Source: an uncultured Prevotella sp.
GTDB lineage: Bacteria > Bacteroidota > Bacteroidia > Bacteroidales > Bacteroidaceae
Length of the DNA stretch: 64,000 bases
Direction of reading: 5' to 3'
Assembly: GCA_946405145.1 (NCBI GenBank)
Contig: CAMJGE010000009.1
Span: forward strand, 47,021-111,020
The position numbers and the translations under genes were made by a program. Shown here one piece after another: positions 41,520 through 50,647 of this stretch. How positions within the stretch are numbered: the first letter of the stretch is position 1; every line of letters starts with the position of its first letter. The notes beneath the pieces are model-generated. The model made no database searches. It was given only the letters and a program-made list of their open reading frames with translations, and was not told the DNA's origin.

Positions 41520-42425
41520 ATGGATGTATCGGTAATCATCGTCAATTATAATACAAAAGACCTGACCCAGCAATGTATTGATTCTGTCTTTGAGCACACT
41601 TCAGACGTAACATTTGAGGTGATCCTTGTGGATAATGCTTCTACGGACGGAAGTGTGGAGCTGTTTGAAAAGGATATAAGGATCCGTTTCCTTGAGAGCG
41701 GTTATAATCTGGGTTTCGGAAAGGCCAACAACCTTGGGGCTCAAAATGCGGAAGGGAAGTATCTGTTTTTGTTGAACTCGGATACGATTTTGTTGAATAA
41801 TGCCATCAAGTTGTTTTTTGACAAGATGGAGACTGTGGACCAGGAAGTTGGATGTATGGGATGCCTTCTGCAAGATGCTCAAAGACAATATATGCATTCT
41901 TATGCAGAACTGCCCAATGTGGGAAATATGCTTGGGATCCTTGTTTGGGAACAATTATTTTCATTTCTTGGTTTTATAACATGGGAAATGGATGCCCTTG
42001 AGAATAGAAAGGCTGACTCATCCTTCTTTCAAGTAGGATATGTGACGGGTGCGGATCTTTTTATAAGACGTTGTGCTTTTGAGGCGTGCGGTTTGTTTGA
42101 TCCGGACTTTTTTATGTATTACGAAGATTCTGAAATGCAATCTCGTTATGCGAAGCATGGCTTCTATAGTTATATCTATGACGGTCCTCAGATTGTGCAT
42201 TTAGAGGGACATAGTTCAAAGAAAGGCTCTTCGAAAAGACAATTATTGATTTTCGATGGTATGCAGAGGTACCTGTCTAAAACACAAGATCGTTGGAAAG
42301 TTCTTCTCCTACGGTTGCTATTATTAATGAAGGCTCCATATACGATATGGAGTTTTGGCTTTAATCTACGGGAAAGTATGGACTATTTGCAGATTTTATT
42401 CCGCGGGCATCTGAATCTTAATTAG
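41520..42425 (+). CDS. Family 2 glycosyltransferase (WbbL-like)
   Basis: 301 aa. A typical rhamnosyltransferase-like GT2: VSVIIVNYNTKDL, VDNASTDGS, LGFGKANNLGA, LLNSDT with the DxD-equivalent, and GADLFIRR. The resemblance to WbbL suggests rhamnose as donor, which would fit the rfbC gene at 12012. From here on the operon is slightly richer in G+C. Confidence 0.88.
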   Translation: MDVSVIIVNYNTKDLTQQCIDSVFEHTSDVTFEVILVDNASTDGSVELFEKDIRIRFLESGYNLGFGKANNLGAQNAEGKYLFLLNSDTILLNNAIKLFFDKMETVDQEVGCMGCLLQDAQRQYMHSYAELPNVGNMLGILVWEQLFSFLGFITWEMDALENRKADSSFFQVGYVTGADLFIRRCAFEACGLFDPDFFMYYEDSEMQSRYAKHGFYSYIYDGPQIVHLEGHSSKKGSSKRQLLIFDGMQRYLSKTQDRWKVLLLRLLLLMKAPYTIWSFGFNLRESMDYLQILFRGHLNLN

Positions 42426-42428
42426 TTT

Positions 42429-43577
42429 ATGAAAGTATTATATGATCATCAGGCCTTTGATATGCAACATTATGGAGGTGTCTCTAATTGTTTCGTTCAG
42501 CTGATTTCAAATTTCCCCCAGGGGGTAGCATACGATATTTCTTTGCTTGAATGTGATAATTTCCATCTCAGAGATAGTGGATTGATAGATCTGCCCCCCA
42601 AAAGTTTCCCCCCTGAGAAATTTCTTCTGAACAGGCATTTCCTGGGGCAAGGAATATTATATGGATGGTACAGTAATATTTTTCCATCGAAGACCTCGAA
42701 TGGACGCAATAGACTTTATTCAGTTGAAAAATTGAAACAGGGTGATTTCGATGTCTTTCATCCGACTTTCTTTGATCCTTATTTTCTTCCATACTTGAAT
42801 GGTAAACCATTCGTGTTAACCGTGCATGATATGATACCGGAATTATTTCCTTCTTCTTCAAATGATTCTCAGGTAAAAGTGAAACCCCTGCTTTGTCAGA
42901 AAGCAGCTCATATAGTAGCTGTGTCAGAAAGGACGAAGCAGGATCTGATAAGAATACTTCATGTGCCAGAAGAAAAGATAAGTGTGATCTATCATGGAGC
43001 ACCAACCTATGATGATCGAACTTCGTTGAAGCCAATATTTGATGGACGGTATATCCTTTATGTAGGACAACGGCGTGATAGCTACAAGAACTTTCTGCCT
43101 ATGCTAAAGTCGTTGGTTCCGGTTCTCCAACATCATCAAGCCATTAAAGTTGTTTGTACCGGTCCGGATTTTACCAAGGCGGAGAAGCAGTTTATAGAGA
43201 AAGTTGGTTTATGTAATAAGGTTATTCACTTGCATGTGAATGACCTGGAACTGCAGAATCTGTATGCCCATGCCTTGTGTTTTATTTATCCTTCAGCCTA
43301 TGAAGGTTTCGGAATCCCTATTCTCGAAGCTTATCGTGCCAATTGCCCTGTGCTACTGAATGAAGCCAGTTGCTTTCCTGAAATAGCTCAAGAGGCTGCT
43401 GTCTATTTTCATTTAGATGACCAATCATCAGATTTGGATCAGGTCATGGAAGACTTCTTAAGAATGACAGATAGAGAAAGGGATTCATTATTGGAAAAAC
43501 AACGTGAGCGTTTGTCTTGTTTTTCTTGGCAGAAGTCCGCTCAGAAACTTATTGATCTATACAATTCTTTAGTATAA
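42429..43577 (+). CDS. Family 4 glycosyltransferase
   Basis: 382-aa GT-B enzyme. It has MKVLYDHQAFDMQHYGGVS at the start, KYVG-like ILYVGQRRDSYKN, and the retaining GT4 motif YPSAYEGFGIPILEA. It acts at the inner face of the membrane; donor unknown. It lies 3 nt after the preceding stop. Confidence 0.9.
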   Translation: MKVLYDHQAFDMQHYGGVSNCFVQLISNFPQGVAYDISLLECDNFHLRDSGLIDLPPKSFPPEKFLLNRHFLGQGILYGWYSNIFPSKTSNGRNRLYSVEKLKQGDFDVFHPTFFDPYFLPYLNGKPFVLTVHDMIPELFPSSSNDSQVKVKPLLCQKAAHIVAVSERTKQDLIRILHVPEEKISVIYHGAPTYDDRTSLKPIFDGRYILYVGQRRDSYKNFLPMLKSLVPVLQHHQAIKVVCTGPDFTKAEKQFIEKVGLCNKVIHLHVNDLELQNLYAHALCFIYPSAYEGFGIPILEAYRANCPVLLNEASCFPEIAQEAAVYFHLDDQSSDLDQVMEDFLRMTDRERDSLLEKQRERLSCFSWQKSAQKLIDLYNSLV

Positions 43578-43582
43578 TCGAC

Positions 43583-44353
43583 ATGAACGCCCCCAAGGTT
43601 AGTGTGGTAACCGTCTGTTATCATGCAGTGGATACAATAGAGAAGACGATTCTGTCAGTCGTCCACCAGACCTATCAGAATATTGAGTATATCGTCATTG
43701 ACGGTGGAAGTAAGGATGGAACGGTTGACATCGTCAGTAAATACAGGGATCGAATAGCCTATTTTGTATCAGAACGGGATAAGGGTATCTATGATGCAAT
43801 GAATAAAGCCATTCAAGTGGCTACAGGCGACTGGATCAATTTTATGAATGCAGGTGATCTCTTTGCGACGGACCATACCATTGATGATATCTTTGGACAA
43901 GCGGCTGACTATACAGGACAGGATGTAATATATGGAGACACCTTATATAATTATAACGGCTCGCCAATCACCTACAAGGCTAAGCCTTTGTCAACTTTAG
44001 ACTATAGGATGGCGTTTTGTCATCAGTCATCTTACGTAAGGACAGCTCTGATGAAGGCAAGTGGGTTTGAGCTTCGTTATAGATTTGTGGCAGATTATGC
44101 GTTTTTCCATCATTTGTATAGTACAGGTCATTCTTTCCATTATATCCCCATGGTTATGACGATTTATTCTCTTGAAGGAGGTTTCTCTCATTCTAATATC
44201 TTAAAGATGATGCGGGAGGAGCATCTCATTTCCCAGAAGAGAGATCTGAAATGGTTCGGACATCTGCTCTATACCTATCAATCATTCCTGCTGCATCGTT
44301 TCATAACGCCTGGGATGCTTAATAAACTACGTAAGCTGTTTACTTTTAGTTAG
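43583..44353 (+). CDS. Family 2 glycosyltransferase
   Basis: 256 aa. GT2 signatures: VSVVTVCYHAVDTIEKTI, VIDGGSKDGTVDIV, DKGIYDAMNKAI and FMNAGDLF. It is close in motif content to the GT at 48299, with which it may share ancestry. Donor unknown. Confidence 0.92.
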   Translation: MNAPKVSVVTVCYHAVDTIEKTILSVVHQTYQNIEYIVIDGGSKDGTVDIVSKYRDRIAYFVSERDKGIYDAMNKAIQVATGDWINFMNAGDLFATDHTIDDIFGQAADYTGQDVIYGDTLYNYNGSPITYKAKPLSTLDYRMAFCHQSSYVRTALMKASGFELRYRFVADYAFFHHLYSTGHSFHYIPMVMTIYSLEGGFSHSNILKMMREEHLISQKRDLKWFGHLLYTYQSFLLHRFITPGMLNKLRKLFTFS

Positions 44354-44364
44354 TTTGACGGAGT

Positions 44365-45459
44365 ATGTATCAATTTATCCTGATAGTTCTAGTTTTCTTC
44401 AGTGGCATTGAAGTCTTTACGGGGAGGAAGAGTAGGTTGTGGTTTAACATCTCTTACTTCCTCATGACCTTTGTCGCTGTTTTCAGGTATGGACAGCTGT
44501 CGGACTATTTTAATTACTACAATGTATATTTATTCCCGGAACAGTATTTGGTCGTTGATCCCCTGTTTGGTTTGATCATTTTGTTGTTTAAGGCGTGTTC
44601 TATAGACTATATCGTCTTTTCTGCCTTATGGTCATTGGTATGTATGTTGTTGTCATATCGCTTTTTCAGTAAAGATTGTGAAAACAGTTGCTTGAGTCTA
44701 TTGTGTTTCTATGGTTACACGTATCTGATGTGTCCGATGTCGGCAATTCGACAAGGTTTGTGTTTGGCATTGCTGATGTATCTGTATCATGATTTGAAGG
44801 AGAGACGATATAAACGGTTCTATATTTGTCTGATTGTAGGGTGTTTCGTTCATCTGTCGTTTATCATCTGTCTGATTCTTCCGTTCCTGATGCATCTGAA
44901 ACTATATAACAAGTCGATCATATATTATATGGCAGGTGCATTTACCGTCTTGGCGATAGTCGGTATCAGTGTGATGCAGTTCTTGCCCTTTGAAAGTGAA
45001 AGATTAAGTTTCTATGAAGACAGTGAGGGTGTTAGTATTATTGTAAGAATGCTACTTCGAATACTCATCATCATCCCAGTCTTACTCTATAAGCCAGACG
45101 AAGGTACGGATGGCTATTATGCCAAAGCCATCTGTCTGATAGGCTATTTCATGTATTGCTTCTTCAGTTTCAACGACCTGATTGCTGCACGATTCGAATA
45201 TTACTTCAGAACCTTTATATGCTTGTTTGTAGCTTATCAGATTACCAATTTCGAATGGAGATTCCGTGCAGCTGTGCAGTTGGTCCTGATATTGGTTGTC
45301 CATGCGTTCTTGTGGTATAAGAATATCGATGCAGAAATAGAAAGATGGGATTATCGTGAAGGTATTACCCCGGCGAACTTTCCTTATATCTCCGTGTTTA
45401 ACAAGTCACAGTTAAAAGAGACTTGTGATATTGATGTCTTCGGGCTTGATAATGAATAA
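44365..45459 (+). CDS. EpsG-family polysaccharide polymerase (Wzy)
   Basis: 364-aa membrane protein with about ten hydrophobic segments. The EpsG-type start (FNISYFLMTFVAVFRYG) and PMSAIRQGLCLALLMYLY with a charged Arg in a membrane helix match the family. It would polymerise the flipped repeat units. It is the only polymerase candidate in the locus and overlaps the next gene by 8 nt. Confidence 0.88.
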   Translation: MYQFILIVLVFFSGIEVFTGRKSRLWFNISYFLMTFVAVFRYGQLSDYFNYYNVYLFPEQYLVVDPLFGLIILLFKACSIDYIVFSALWSLVCMLLSYRFFSKDCENSCLSLLCFYGYTYLMCPMSAIRQGLCLALLMYLYHDLKERRYKRFYICLIVGCFVHLSFIICLILPFLMHLKLYNKSIIYYMAGAFTVLAIVGISVMQFLPFESERLSFYEDSEGVSIIVRMLLRILIIIPVLLYKPDEGTDGYYAKAICLIGYFMYCFFSFNDLIAARFEYYFRTFICLFVAYQITNFEWRFRAAVQLVLILVVHAFLWYKNIDAEIERWDYREGITPANFPYISVFNKSQLKETCDIDVFGLDNE

Positions 45460-46675
45460 GAGATTACTTCAGGTCAATATTACTGCGAATTGGGGCTCCC
45501 ACGGAAGAATAGCAGAAGAGATCGGTAAAATCGTTATCTCAAATGGTTGGGAGAGCTATATCGCTTATGGGAGGAATGCCAATCCGAGTATGTCTCATCT
45601 GATCAAGATTGGCCACATGTTTGACGAGATATGTCATGGAGCGCAAAGCCGACTGTTTGATCAGCATGGCCTTGCCTCAAGACATGTTACTCGGGCGTTC
45701 ATTAGAGAGATTGAGCGTATTAAACCTGACATCATTCATCTTCATAATATACATGGGTATTACCTGAATTATCCGATTCTTTTTGATTTCTTGTCGTCTT
45801 TATCTATCCCTGTTGTATGGACTTTGCATGATTGTTGGCCAATGACAGGGCATTGTGCATATCCTTCAAGCTTTGCTTGTGATTTGTGGAAAGATGGCTG
45901 TCATGATTGCCCAGCAAGGACTGAATATCCTAAATCTTTGTTGATTGACAATAGCAGAAAGAACTATCGTCTTAAAAAGAAGTATTTTTGTGGTCTAGAT
46001 TCACTTCATATCGTTACAGTATCCAAATGGTTGGAAAACGAGGTCAGAGCCTCTTTCCTTAAGGGTTATGATATCAAATGCATTTATAATGGAGTGGATG
46101 TTGATGTGTTCAGTCCTCAAAAGTCAACCAACAATCTCAGGGTAAAACACCATATCTGTTCGAATGAAAAGGTAGTTCTTGGTGTCGCAAGTGTATGGGA
46201 AAAACGGAAAGGCTTGGAAGATTTCTACCAGCTGAGGCAGATCTTGTCAAGTGATTATAGGATCATATTAATTGGCTTGAATAAAAGTCAGGCCAGACAG
46301 GTTCCAGAAGAGATTGAGGTTGTGATGCGTACGGACAATCAGGCTCAGTTGGCAGCCTATTATTCCATGGCAGATGTCTTTGTGAATCCTTCTCAGGCAG
46401 AAACCTTCGGGTTGACAACAGCTGAGGCTTTGGCATGTGGAACACCTTGTGTGGTCTATGATACATCTGCATGTCCGGAATTAATAAGTGAGGAGACGGG
46501 ACGTGTGGTCCCGCTCAATGATATATCTGCCATGGCAGTGGCTATCAGACAAATTTGTGAAAAGACTGATCGTGAAAGTATACGAAATGCTTGTAGAGAG
46601 CGGGCGGTTAGATTGTTTAATCAATCTGAGAGCTATAAGGCGTATTGGGAACTTTATCAGTCAATCGTAGATTAA
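45452..46675 (+). CDS. Family 4 glycosyltransferase
   Basis: 407-aa GT-B enzyme. The start MNKRLLQVNITANWGSHGRI (ATG 45452) is preferred to an upstream GTG. Typical blocks are HLHNIHGYYLNYP, HDCWPMTGHC, a Cys-rich CHDCPARTEYPKS and the motif NPSQAETFGLTTAEALACGTP. HDCWPMTGHCAYP is common in Bacteroidales capsule glycosyltransferases. Donor unknown. Confidence 0.92.
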   Translation: MNKRLLQVNITANWGSHGRIAEEIGKIVISNGWESYIAYGRNANPSMSHLIKIGHMFDEICHGAQSRLFDQHGLASRHVTRAFIREIERIKPDIIHLHNIHGYYLNYPILFDFLSSLSIPVVWTLHDCWPMTGHCAYPSSFACDLWKDGCHDCPARTEYPKSLLIDNSRKNYRLKKKYFCGLDSLHIVTVSKWLENEVRASFLKGYDIKCIYNGVDVDVFSPQKSTNNLRVKHHICSNEKVVLGVASVWEKRKGLEDFYQLRQILSSDYRIILIGLNKSQARQVPEEIEVVMRTDNQAQLAAYYSMADVFVNPSQAETFGLTTAEALACGTPCVVYDTSACPELISEETGRVVPLNDISAMAVAIRQICEKTDRESIRNACRERAVRLFNQSESYKAYWELYQSIVD

Positions 46676-46679
46676 TCAG

Positions 46680-48290
46680 ATGAAATCATTCTTTTCAAAA
46701 TATGGTGGTGGTATTTTACTGCTTTTGTTAGCTGTTTTGTTTTTGAGCTTGCCGGCAGGTTATGAAAATGAAGCATTTGCAAAGGGAGCTTTTCTTACAG
46801 CTTTTGTTTCTTCTTTGGCATGGACAATCCTGGCATTTTACCTAATGAGGGACCATCAGGTGATGAAAGTGTTGTTTTTTACAATTGTTTTCGTCCTTTT
46901 TGCGTTAGAGACTGCTGTCTATCTTAGATTCGGTTCTCGTGTAGATGCAAACATCATCACTTTATTGATGCAAACAGATTGGGCAGAGGCCCGTGAGTTT
47001 ATATCAGCCTATTTGTTGGATTGGAAGATTCTTTGTTCGTTTCTGTGTGTTGTTGGTGTCTATTATCTGCTCATCTATGTCCTTAAACGGATTCATATCA
47101 AGTATCTTGTCCAATCGAAGTTGTTTCGTATTCTTTCCTTGCCAGTGATTGGGTTAGGTCTATCCTTACCATGTCTGTCTATTCCGACGACCATGGGTAA
47201 GAATCCAATTGTAGGAATCTATGATGCCATTCAATTCGTCAGGAATTCGCACGGAGATGTTGACCAATTCGTGTCAATGATAGATAAGATAGAGATTTAT
47301 TCGGATTCATGTAAACATCTGTCTCCTACTATTGTACTTGTTGTCGGAGAGTCTTTCAATAAACATCGTTCTTCCTTATATGGATATGCTCTGCCAACTA
47401 ATCCATTGTTTACTAAAGAAAAAAATCTTGTACTCTTTACTCATGCGAACACACCTGTTTGTTATACGAGTGGAGCCATGAGATATATCTTCTCACTGAA
47501 AAGCTGTGATCTGGGGGGGGCAGATTCTGCTCAATACGTACTTTTTCCCGCTGTATTTAAAAAGGCTTCCTTCAAAGTGGCTTACTTTGATAATCAATAT
47601 ACACGTTCACGAGGTGGTGAAGCCGATTATGGATGTAGTTATTTCTTTTCTCCCAAATATATTAATGATCATTGTTTCGACTTTAGGAATGAAACATTGG
47701 AAGAATATGATGGTGACTTTATTTCAGGCTATAAATCTAGGTTCCTAAAAAACGGGGCATCTTTAAATATTATACATCTTAAAGGACAGCATTTTCAGGC
47801 GATGAAACGTTATCCTCCAGATTTCGCATATTTCAAGATAAGTGATATCCAAAGGAATGATTTAGACGATTCCGAAAAACAAAAAATGGTAGAATATGAT
47901 AATGCGACAAGGTATAATGACTATGTGATGCGTATGATATTGGATGAATTCCGAAATGATGATGCTGTAGTAATATATTTGTCAGACCATGGTGAAAATA
48001 TTTATGATGGAGTAGGTCACAGATATGGACGAAATGTTGGAGAGTTATATGATGCTGAATCAAAATATAATGTGCGAGAAATTCCCTTTATGATTTGGTG
48101 TACTGATACTTTTATTAATAAACGTCCTGAGGTATATGACAAAATAAAACGTGCCCGAGAATTACCTGTTTGCCTTGATGATGTAGCTTATTTGTTATTT
48201 GATTTAGGTCATATCGATTTTAATTATCATAAGCCAGAAAGAAGTGTGATTAATCCACAATATCATCCACATAAGACGATTGTGGAATAA
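46680..48290 (+). CDS. Phosphoethanolamine-transferase-like membrane sulfatase-fold protein
   Basis: 536 aa. Four or five N-terminal membrane helices (to about 170) are followed by a periplasmic alkaline-phosphatase-fold domain with VLVVGESFNKHRSSLYGY, a Thr in TPVCYTSGAMRY where the nucleophile lies, and YLSDHGENIYDGVGHR. EptA/OpgE-type enzymes transfer phosphoethanolamine from lipid to glycan. In this locus it is a candidate for a further phosphate-linked decoration; the relation to the phosphonate pathway is open. Confidence 0.88.
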   Translation: MKSFFSKYGGGILLLLLAVLFLSLPAGYENEAFAKGAFLTAFVSSLAWTILAFYLMRDHQVMKVLFFTIVFVLFALETAVYLRFGSRVDANIITLLMQTDWAEAREFISAYLLDWKILCSFLCVVGVYYLLIYVLKRIHIKYLVQSKLFRILSLPVIGLGLSLPCLSIPTTMGKNPIVGIYDAIQFVRNSHGDVDQFVSMIDKIEIYSDSCKHLSPTIVLVVGESFNKHRSSLYGYALPTNPLFTKEKNLVLFTHANTPVCYTSGAMRYIFSLKSCDLGGADSAQYVLFPAVFKKASFKVAYFDNQYTRSRGGEADYGCSYFFSPKYINDHCFDFRNETLEEYDGDFISGYKSRFLKNGASLNIIHLKGQHFQAMKRYPPDFAYFKISDIQRNDLDDSEKQKMVEYDNATRYNDYVMRMILDEFRNDDAVVIYLSDHGENIYDGVGHRYGRNVGELYDAESKYNVREIPFMIWCTDTFINKRPEVYDKIKRARELPVCLDDVAYLLFDLGHIDFNYHKPERSVINPQYHPHKTIVE

Positions 48291-48298
48291 GATTTATT

Positions 48299-49120
48299 AT
48301 GATCATTTCCATCATTACAGCGACTTTTAATAGCGGACGGACGGTTCGTGATACCATTGAGAGTGTGTTGCGGCAGACCTATACGGACTTTGAGTATATC
48401 ATCAAGGATGGGGGCTCGAAGGATGATACCTTGGCGATCGTCAAGGAATATGCACCGCAGTTTGGGGATCGACTGAAGGTCGTGTCTGCTCCTGATAAGG
48501 GTATCTATGATGCGATGAATACCGGGCTGCAGATGGCAACAGGGGAGGTGATAGGTATCCTGAACTCGGATGATTTCTATACCTCGGATGATGCACTTCA
48601 GACGATTGCAGAGACGTTTGCCCAAAATGATATTGATGCGACGTATGGGGATATCCACTTCGTGAATGATGATGACCTGACAAAGTGCGTGAGGTATTAC
48701 TCGTCTGCGGTATTCAAGCGGTGGATGATGCGGTTTGGGATGATGCCGGCGCATCCGTCGTTTTATTGTAAACGGTCAGTCTATGAGCAGTTCGGAGCTT
48801 TTGATACGTCGTATCGGATTGCGGCAGATTTTGAGAACTTGCTGAGAATCATCTTTGTTCACCGGATAAAGACGCTGTATGTCCCGAAGGATTTTGTGAC
48901 TATGAGGACGGGCGGGGCATCAACAGCGAGCTTCGCCAGCAGAAAGCAGATTATGCGGGAACATTTGAAGGCGATGAAAAAGAATAAAGTTTATTCTAAT
49001 GTGTTTTTCTTGAGCCTGCGCTATTTCTATAAGATATACGAGGTGCTGAGAGGGGGGAGATTTACTCCGAATCGTAAAGTACCACAATTTGAGATTAATT
49101 ATGGTACAATTCGAGGTTAA
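48299..49120 (+). CDS. Family 2 glycosyltransferase
   Basis: 273 aa. GT2 signatures: IISIITATFNSGRTVRDTI, IKDGGSKDDTLAIV, DKGIYDAMNTGL and LNSDDFY. It is WcaA-like and ends the long operon. Its base composition is nearer to the housekeeping genes than that of 29.7-48.3 kb, so it may be an older member of the locus. Confidence 0.93.
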   Translation: MIISIITATFNSGRTVRDTIESVLRQTYTDFEYIIKDGGSKDDTLAIVKEYAPQFGDRLKVVSAPDKGIYDAMNTGLQMATGEVIGILNSDDFYTSDDALQTIAETFAQNDIDATYGDIHFVNDDDLTKCVRYYSSAVFKRWMMRFGMMPAHPSFYCKRSVYEQFGAFDTSYRIAADFENLLRIIFVHRIKTLYVPKDFVTMRTGGASTASFASRKQIMREHLKAMKKNKVYSNVFFLSLRYFYKIYEVLRGGRFTPNRKVPQFEINYGTIRG

Positions 49121-49469
49121 TAGTTCAACGACTAGCATTGTTATTTTTCGGTGAACCTTGTCATTGCCAAAAAATATACGTACCTTTATTGCTTGAAGTG
49201 CAATTTTGTTGTTACCCCCACTCGGATTCCTTGAAATGCCTTTGTACAAAGGGCTGGAGTTGAGTGGGGGAGGGCAATTTACCCTCACTCAGCCCTCACT
49301 TGCCCCTCATGCGGTGGCTTGGCATGAAGTGAGGGAAGAGTGGGGGAAAAGTGAGAGAGAAGTGAGAGAGCGAGATTTGCTGATAGCCTTACCAGAAAAT
49401 GTTTTATGCCTATGAAAATTTTACTGCATAGTTACGTAGTAAGAATTCAATTAAATATTTCTTCAAATA
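49121..49469. other. Gene-free region with inverted and 11-bp repeats
   Basis: No gene seen. It contains a hairpin with arms CCCCCACTC (49216-49224) and GAGTGGGGG (49262-49270), followed by the 11-bp unit array at 49282-49372. The operon end and the sodB promoter border it. Confidence 0.65.
49282..49372. repeat. Inverted arrays of 11-bp units
   Basis: CCCTCAC-type units begin at 49282, 49293 and 49304; inverted GTGAGRG-type units begin at 49329, 49340, 49351 and 49362. All steps are exactly 11 bp and the two arms are complementary in their conserved part. Confidence 0.75.
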
Positions 49470-49501
49470 TTTGGAGCATATCGAAAAAAGCGCTATATTT
49501 G
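49470..49501 (+). promoter_or_regulatory. sodB promoter
   Basis: TTTG at 49470-49473 and TATATTTG at 49494-49501 with 20 bp between. The surrounding TCAAATATTTGGAGCATATC and the trailing GCAGGCGA are repeated at the manA promoter. Confidence 0.75.
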
Positions 49502-49526
49502 CAGGCGATAATATATTTGTAAATCT

Positions 49527-50114
49527 ATGTTTAAATTAATTGAACTTCCTTATGAGATGGGGGCACTGGAGCCTGTGATCAGTGCAGAGACATTGTCGTT
49601 CCATCATGGTAAGCATCTGCAGGCGTATGTGGATAATCTTAACAAACTGCTTCCTAGCAGTGAGTATGAGGGGATGACACTGGAGGATATCGTGCGAAAG
49701 GCTCCTGCAGGGGCGGTATTCAACAATGCCGGACAGATACTGAACCATGAGTTGTATTTCACGCAGTTTAAACCTGCCAGTGAGGCTGCTCAGGAACCTC
49801 TGGGTGCACTCGCTGCTCAGATTGAGAAGCAGTGGGGAAGCTTTGAGGTCTTTAAGACTGAGTTTGAGGCCAAGGGCGTTGGGCTGTTTGGCTCTGGCTG
49901 GGTTTGGTTGTCGGCTGATGCTGATGGCTCATTGGTCATCACGCAGGAGCAAGGGGCTTCTAATCCCATCGTGAAGGGGCTGAAGCCGCTGCTGACTTTC
50001 GATGTGTGGGAGCATGCCTATTACTTGGATTACCAGAATCGCCGAGCTGCCCATCTGACTGCGATATGGTCAGTCATTGATTGGGAGGTTATCGATTCCC
50101 GATACATGAAGTAA
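49527..50114 (+). CDS. sodB: Fe/Mn superoxide dismutase
   Basis: 195-aa cytoplasmic enzyme that dismutates superoxide. Metal ligands are visible: H26 in LSFHHGKH, H74 in AGQILNHELYF, D159 and H163 in DVWEHAYYLDYQ. The sequence resembles the Bacteroidales enzymes that can use iron or manganese. It has its own promoter and no partner genes. Confidence 0.97.
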   Translation: MFKLIELPYEMGALEPVISAETLSFHHGKHLQAYVDNLNKLLPSSEYEGMTLEDIVRKAPAGAVFNNAGQILNHELYFTQFKPASEAAQEPLGALAAQIEKQWGSFEVFKTEFEAKGVGLFGSGWVWLSADADGSLVITQEQGASNPIVKGLKPLLTFDVWEHAYYLDYQNRRAAHLTAIWSVIDWEVIDSRYMK

Positions 50115-50144
50115 TGTTCTTTTTCTCGCTCACTCCGAGAAAAG

Positions 50145-50236
50145 AACCAAAAGAGGGGTGCTACCCCCAAGGCCCCCTAGATAGGGGGATGCAAACAGAA
50201 GATTGCAGAAACCGCCAATCTTCTGTGGGTTTTAGT
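50145..50236 (+). repeat. Two-hairpin dispersed element, copy B
   Basis: AAGGCC, GC stem CCCCCTA/TAGGGGG (50173-50188), GATGCAAAC, then stem ACAGAAGATTG (50195-50205) / CAATCTTCTGT (50216-50226) with loop CAGAAACCGC, then GGGTTTT. Order, spacing and loop match copy A at 28452-28540; the second stem does not match in sequence. An upstream hairpin (TTTTCTCG/CGAGAAAA, about 50120-50142) resembles one near 7823. Confidence 0.75.
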
Positions 50237-50515
50237 AACGCGGGACGACGCGTTGAGTTATTTGATGGCTTAATTAAAGATGCCATGACGCAGGATGAGA
50301 GGTGGATGGTGAGATATGAGGAGGTGGCTAGTTTCATTGAGACAAACCATCGGAATCCTTCCAAGCATCGGGTGGAAGAACACCAGATGTTGAATTGGGT
50401 GAAGCAGCAGAGGAAGCTTATGAATGCTGGGGCTCTTAAGCCTGAAAGGGTAGAGGCTTTCAGAAAGCTATTGGAACTCATAGAAGAGTGCAAGAGAGTT
50501 AATCAGTATCAGTAA
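50189..50515 (+). CDS. Stand-alone helicase-associated (HA) domain protein
   Basis: The conserved part is a single HA domain of about 85 residues (LFDGLIKDAMTQDERW; RYEEVASFIETNHRNPSKHR; LNWVKQQRKLMNAGALKPER; LIEECKRVNQYQ), a small DNA-binding fold. Start is uncertain: ATG 50189 and GTG 50225 lie inside the two-hairpin repeat, while ATG 50285 cuts off the first conserved helix. The repeat has probably replaced the original start region. Function unknown. Confidence 0.65.
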   Translation: MQTEDCRNRQSSVGFSNAGRRVELFDGLIKDAMTQDERWMVRYEEVASFIETNHRNPSKHRVEEHQMLNWVKQQRKLMNAGALKPERVEAFRKLLELIEECKRVNQYQ

Positions 50516-50587
50516 CGGGAACCAGCCAAATGGCTGGTTTTCGTCGTTTATTAGAGTTAGGTTTGTTTTTAAAAATCTTCTCAAATA

Positions 50588-50619
50588 TTTGGAGCATATC
50601 GATAAAATATATATCTTTG
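50588..50619 (+). promoter_or_regulatory. manA promoter
   Basis: TTTG at 50588-50591 and TATCTTTG at 50612-50619 with 20 bp between. The flanks share TCAAATATTTGGAGCATATC and GCAGGCGA with the sodB promoter. Confidence 0.75.
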
Positions 50620-50647
50620 CAGGCGACAGTTTATGTTGTGATTGAAT

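Noticed and set aside
49282..49372. CRISPR-like array
   Set aside because: Units are short, contiguous and inverted in the second half; no cas genes nearby.
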